DNA from: an uncultured Phascolarctobacterium sp.
GTDB taxonomy: Bacteria; Bacillota; Negativicutes; Acidaminococcales; Acidaminococcaceae
Direction: 5' to 3'
Assembly (NCBI GenBank): GCA_900551335.1
Contig: URVO01000007.1
Coordinates: 1 to 17,962 of the forward strand
DNA: 17,962 nt
Shown: positions 15,794 through 17,962 of the stretch, piece by piece
Position numbering within the stretch: the stretch's first letter is position 1
How the letters are laid out: every line of letters starts with the position of its first letter
Translations under genes and position numbers: made by a program
The notes under the pieces: model-generated
Seen by the model: only the letters and a program-made list of their open reading frames with translations
Database searches by the model: none
What the model was told of the DNA's origin: nothing

Positions 15794-17365
15794 ATGAAAA
15801 GTAGTGATAAGTTTTTGCGTGGCGCTATGATATTGACGATTGCCGGACTGCTGGTGAAGGTCATCGGCTCGGTGAACCGTATCCTGCTTTCACGGCTTTT
15901 AGGCGGCGAGGGCATAGGCTTGTACCAGATGGCTTATCCTGTGTACCTGCTGCTGCTGTCTATTTCGGCTGCCGGGATTCCGGTGGCGATTAGTATTATT
16001 GTGGCGGAATATCTGGCGCAGCGCGATTATGCGAATGTGCGGCAGGTGTTTCGCGTGTCGCTGCGGCTGATGGCTGTCGTGGGCCTGGTGCTGGCTGCGG
16101 CGCTGGTCATGGCGGCTGGCTGGCTGGTGGAGAATGGCGTGATTAAGGACGCGCGTGCGTATTATGCGCTGCTTGCGCTGACTCCGGCGATTTTCTTTGC
16201 GACGATTCTGGCCAGCTTCCGCGGCTATTTTCAAGGACATCAGCTGATGACACCGCCCGCTGTTTCGCAGATTGTGGAGCAGTTTATCCGTGTGGTGACG
16301 ATGGTGGTGCTGGCCTATGTGCTGCTGCCCTACGGTCTGGAGTTTGCGGCGGCGGGCGCTGCCTTTGGCGCCGTGCCGGGCAGCCTGACGGGACTTGTTG
16401 TGCTCGGCGGCTTTTACCGCTACTACAAAAAGCAGTGGCGCGACGAGGAGTACGCCTTGCCTGGTGCGCAGCTGACGCCTGCATGCAGGCTGATTAAACG
16501 CCTGCTGCTCTTGGCTCTGCCTGTGTCCTGCGCGAATGTCATCGTGCCGGTTACGAGCAGCATTGATGTGCTGCTGGTGCCGAAGTATCTGCTGGCGGCA
16601 GGCTTCAGCGTCAAGGAGGCGACGACGCAGTTCGGCTATCTGGCAGGTATGGCACAGCCGCTGCTTTTGATGGCGACGATTCCGACGATGTCGCTGGCGA
16701 CGAGCCTGGTGCCTGCGGTAAGCGAGGCCATGGCCTTGAAGCGCTGGCCGCTGATTGAGGAAAAGCTGGCGACGGCGATGAAGCTGTGCTGCCTGATTAC
16801 GGTGCCTGCGGCTGTGGGCATGAGCGCTCTGGCCGGGCCGATAAGCCGTCTGCTGTACGGCACGGGCGAGGCTGCGGCGGCGATTATGCACTCCGGACCC
16901 GCTATTTGGTTTTTGGGCCTGCAGCAGGTGACGACAGGCATGCTGCAGGGCATGGGGCATACGAATTTGCCTATGCTGCATATGCTGGCAGGTATTGTGG
17001 CTAAATTAATCGCTGTCTGCCAGCTGACGAATGCGGAATATGGCATTGCCGGAGCGGCGTGGGCAACGAATATCAACTTTGGTGTGACGGCGGCGCTGAA
17101 TATTTTGGCGCTGCAGTATTTTAAAATAAAATTTCATTGGCTGAGCATTTGTAAAATCATTTTTGCCGCGCTCATTATGGGAGCGGCGGCGCAGGCTCTG
17201 CATGGCCTGCTGGCGGGCTTTAATTATACGCTGGCAACGCTGGCAGCGCTTGCCGGTGCCGGTGTTGTCTATGCTGCGCTGCTGCCGCTGCTGCGCATTA
17301 TCAGCGTGGCAGAGCTCAAGCAGCTGCCGCTGGTCAAAAAGCTGGCGCAGAAGCTGCGCAAATAG
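15794..17365 (+). CDS. Polysaccharide biosynthesis/MATE-like flippase (SpoVB/YabM type, MVF superfamily)
   Basis: The 523-residue polytopic membrane protein has about 14 hydrophobic segments throughout. Its N-terminus, FLRGAMILTIAGLLVKVIGS then NRILLSRLLGGEGIGLYQMA, is characteristic of the SpoVB/YabM/YtgP group in the MOP exporter superfamily. Relatives move lipid-linked cell-wall or polysaccharide precursors across the cytoplasmic membrane (MurJ-like). The start ATG has GGAGGTGA (15777-15784), a near-perfect anti-16S match, 9 bases upstream. A GTG at 15781 is out of frame. The order mfd, this gene, yabN is the same as mfd-spoVT-yabM-yabN in Bacillus, but spoVT is missing here. That favours YabM over the sporulation protein SpoVB. 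The substrate cannot be named; a peptidoglycan or O-antigen-type precursor is plausible. Confidence 0.85.
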   Translation: MKSSDKFLRGAMILTIAGLLVKVIGSVNRILLSRLLGGEGIGLYQMAYPVYLLLLSISAAGIPVAISIIVAEYLAQRDYANVRQVFRVSLRLMAVVGLVLAAALVMAAGWLVENGVIKDARAYYALLALTPAIFFATILASFRGYFQGHQLMTPPAVSQIVEQFIRVVTMVVLAYVLLPYGLEFAAAGAAFGAVPGSLTGLVVLGGFYRYYKKQWRDEEYALPGAQLTPACRLIKRLLLLALPVSCANVIVPVTSSIDVLLVPKYLLAAGFSVKEATTQFGYLAGMAQPLLLMATIPTMSLATSLVPAVSEAMALKRWPLIEEKLATAMKLCCLITVPAAVGMSALAGPISRLLYGTGEAAAAIMHSGPAIWFLGLQQVTTGMLQGMGHTNLPMLHMLAGIVAKLIAVCQLTNAEYGIAGAAWATNINFGVTAALNILALQYFKIKFHWLSICKIIFAALIMGAAAQALHGLLAGFNYTLATLAALAGAGVVYAALLPLLRIISVAELKQLPLVKKLAQKLRK

Positions 17366-17389
17366 TTGATTACAGAAAGAAGGCGTAAC

Positions 17390-17962
17390 ATGGGAACTAT
17401 TACTATTGTCGGCCTCGGTCCTGGTGCTGTAGGTCATTTGTCTCTGGAAACAATGGGGCTGCTTAAGGGCGGCGCAAGGGTTATTCTGCGTACTGCTGTC
17501 CATCCGACGGTAGAGGAGCTGCGCCGTCAGGAGGTGCAGTTCACCTCCTGCGATGATTTGTATGAGCAGGCTGCTTCGTTTGAGGATGTTTATAACGGTG
17601 TGGTGCAGCGCGTGCTGGAGGCTGCCAAGGACGGCGATGTTGTTTATGCGGTGCCGGGCAGTCCGCTCGTAGCGGAAAAGACCGTTGTGCTGCTGCGCAC
17701 TGCGGCGAAGGAGCAGGGCATCAGCCTCGTTATTAAGCCGTCGATGAGCTTTTTGGACCTGGCTTATGTCGAGCTGGGTATTGATCCGATTGCGGGGCTG
17801 CAGATTATTGATGCGCAGGATTATGCCGAAGCAGCAAGCGCAGGCAACCATCCGCTGATGATTACGCAGGTGTATAGCCAGATGGTTGCCAGCGACCTTA
17901 AGCTGGTGCTCATGGACGTCTTGCCTGATGAATATGAGATTTATTTCCTGCGCAATCTGGGC
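17390..17962 (+). CDS. yabN: YabN-type tetrapyrrole methylase/MazG family protein, N-terminal part
   Basis: The gene is cut by the window end after 191 codons. The visible part is the SAM-dependent methylase-like domain of YabN: ITIVGLGPGAVGHLSLET at 4-21 carries the GxGPG SAM-binding loop, VVYAVPGSPLVAEKT follows around 84-98, and the later strands fit the tetrapyrrole methylase fold (PF00590 type). In full-length homologues a MazG nucleotide pyrophosphohydrolase domain follows; it is outside the window. The start ATG has AGAAGG (17378-17383) 6 bases upstream and lies 24 bases after the flippase stop, so the pair is likely one operon. In Bacillus yabN follows yabM and precedes yabO-yabP. Confidence 0.85.
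   Translation, partial: MGTITIVGLGPGAVGHLSLETMGLLKGGARVILRTAVHPTVEELRRQEVQFTSCDDLYEQAASFEDVYNGVVQRVLEAAKDGDVVYAVPGSPLVAEKTVVLLRTAAKEQGISLVIKPSMSFLDLAYVELGIDPIAGLQIIDAQDYAEAASAGNHPLMITQVYSQMVASDLKLVLMDVLPDEYEIYFLRNLG

Overview
The window looks like a chromosomal core region of a Gram-negative-type Firmicute (class Negativicutes, for example an Acidaminococcaceae or Selenomonas relative). Two things point there. A lipopolysaccharide inner-core cluster (heptose phosphatase tail plus two family 9 heptosyltransferases) sits in a genome whose other gene orders are Bacillus/Clostridium-like: ywiB, UPF0371, argS, pyrG on one side and mfd, spoVB/yabM-like, yabN on the other. Ribosome binding sites are strong GGAGG types. 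I cannot fix the genus. No rRNA, tRNA, CRISPR array, insertion sequence or phage gene was seen.

Layout. 1-2337: end of a gmhB-like gene, then a WaaC-like heptosyltransferase and a second family 9 glycosyltransferase overlapping it by ATGA. These act at the cytoplasmic face of the inner membrane on LPS core assembly. A bidirectional hairpin terminator at 2345-2380 separates them from the convergent putP (2386-3843, minus), a Na+/proline symporter and the only minus-strand gene. 3844-4144 is a divergent control region with an excellent SigA-type promoter (3977-4005) and a structured leader. It drives a DUF1934/ywiB gene, a UPF0371 (DUF1846) gene of unknown function, and argS starting at TTG. 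After a 121-base gap with an unexplained hairpin comes pyrG. 9524-9733 is non-coding and holds a dispersed repeat plus a complex terminator-like hairpin. Next are sppA and a closely coupled YIP1-type membrane protein gene, then glpX (class II fructose-1,6-bisphosphatase) with its own promoter and a 14-bp hairpin terminator. mfd follows with no visible Shine-Dalgarno site, then a spoVB/yabM-type flippase gene and the start of yabN (tetrapyrrole methylase/MazG family), cut by the window end.

How the genes relate. Most are housekeeping: envelope building (heptosyltransferases, lipid-linked substrate exporter), translation and nucleotide supply (ArgS, CTP synthase), membrane quality control (SppA and its neighbour), gluconeogenesis (GlpX) and transcription-coupled repair (Mfd). 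The spots most worth a second look are a roughly 100-bp repeat present once in each orientation (133-225 and 9526-9623), the leader RNA before the ywiB-UPF0371-argS operon, the UPF0371 protein with its P-loop-like motif and cysteine cluster, and the sppA-YIP1 pair, which may parallel the SppA-SppI pair of Bacillus. I found no clearly new multi-gene system.
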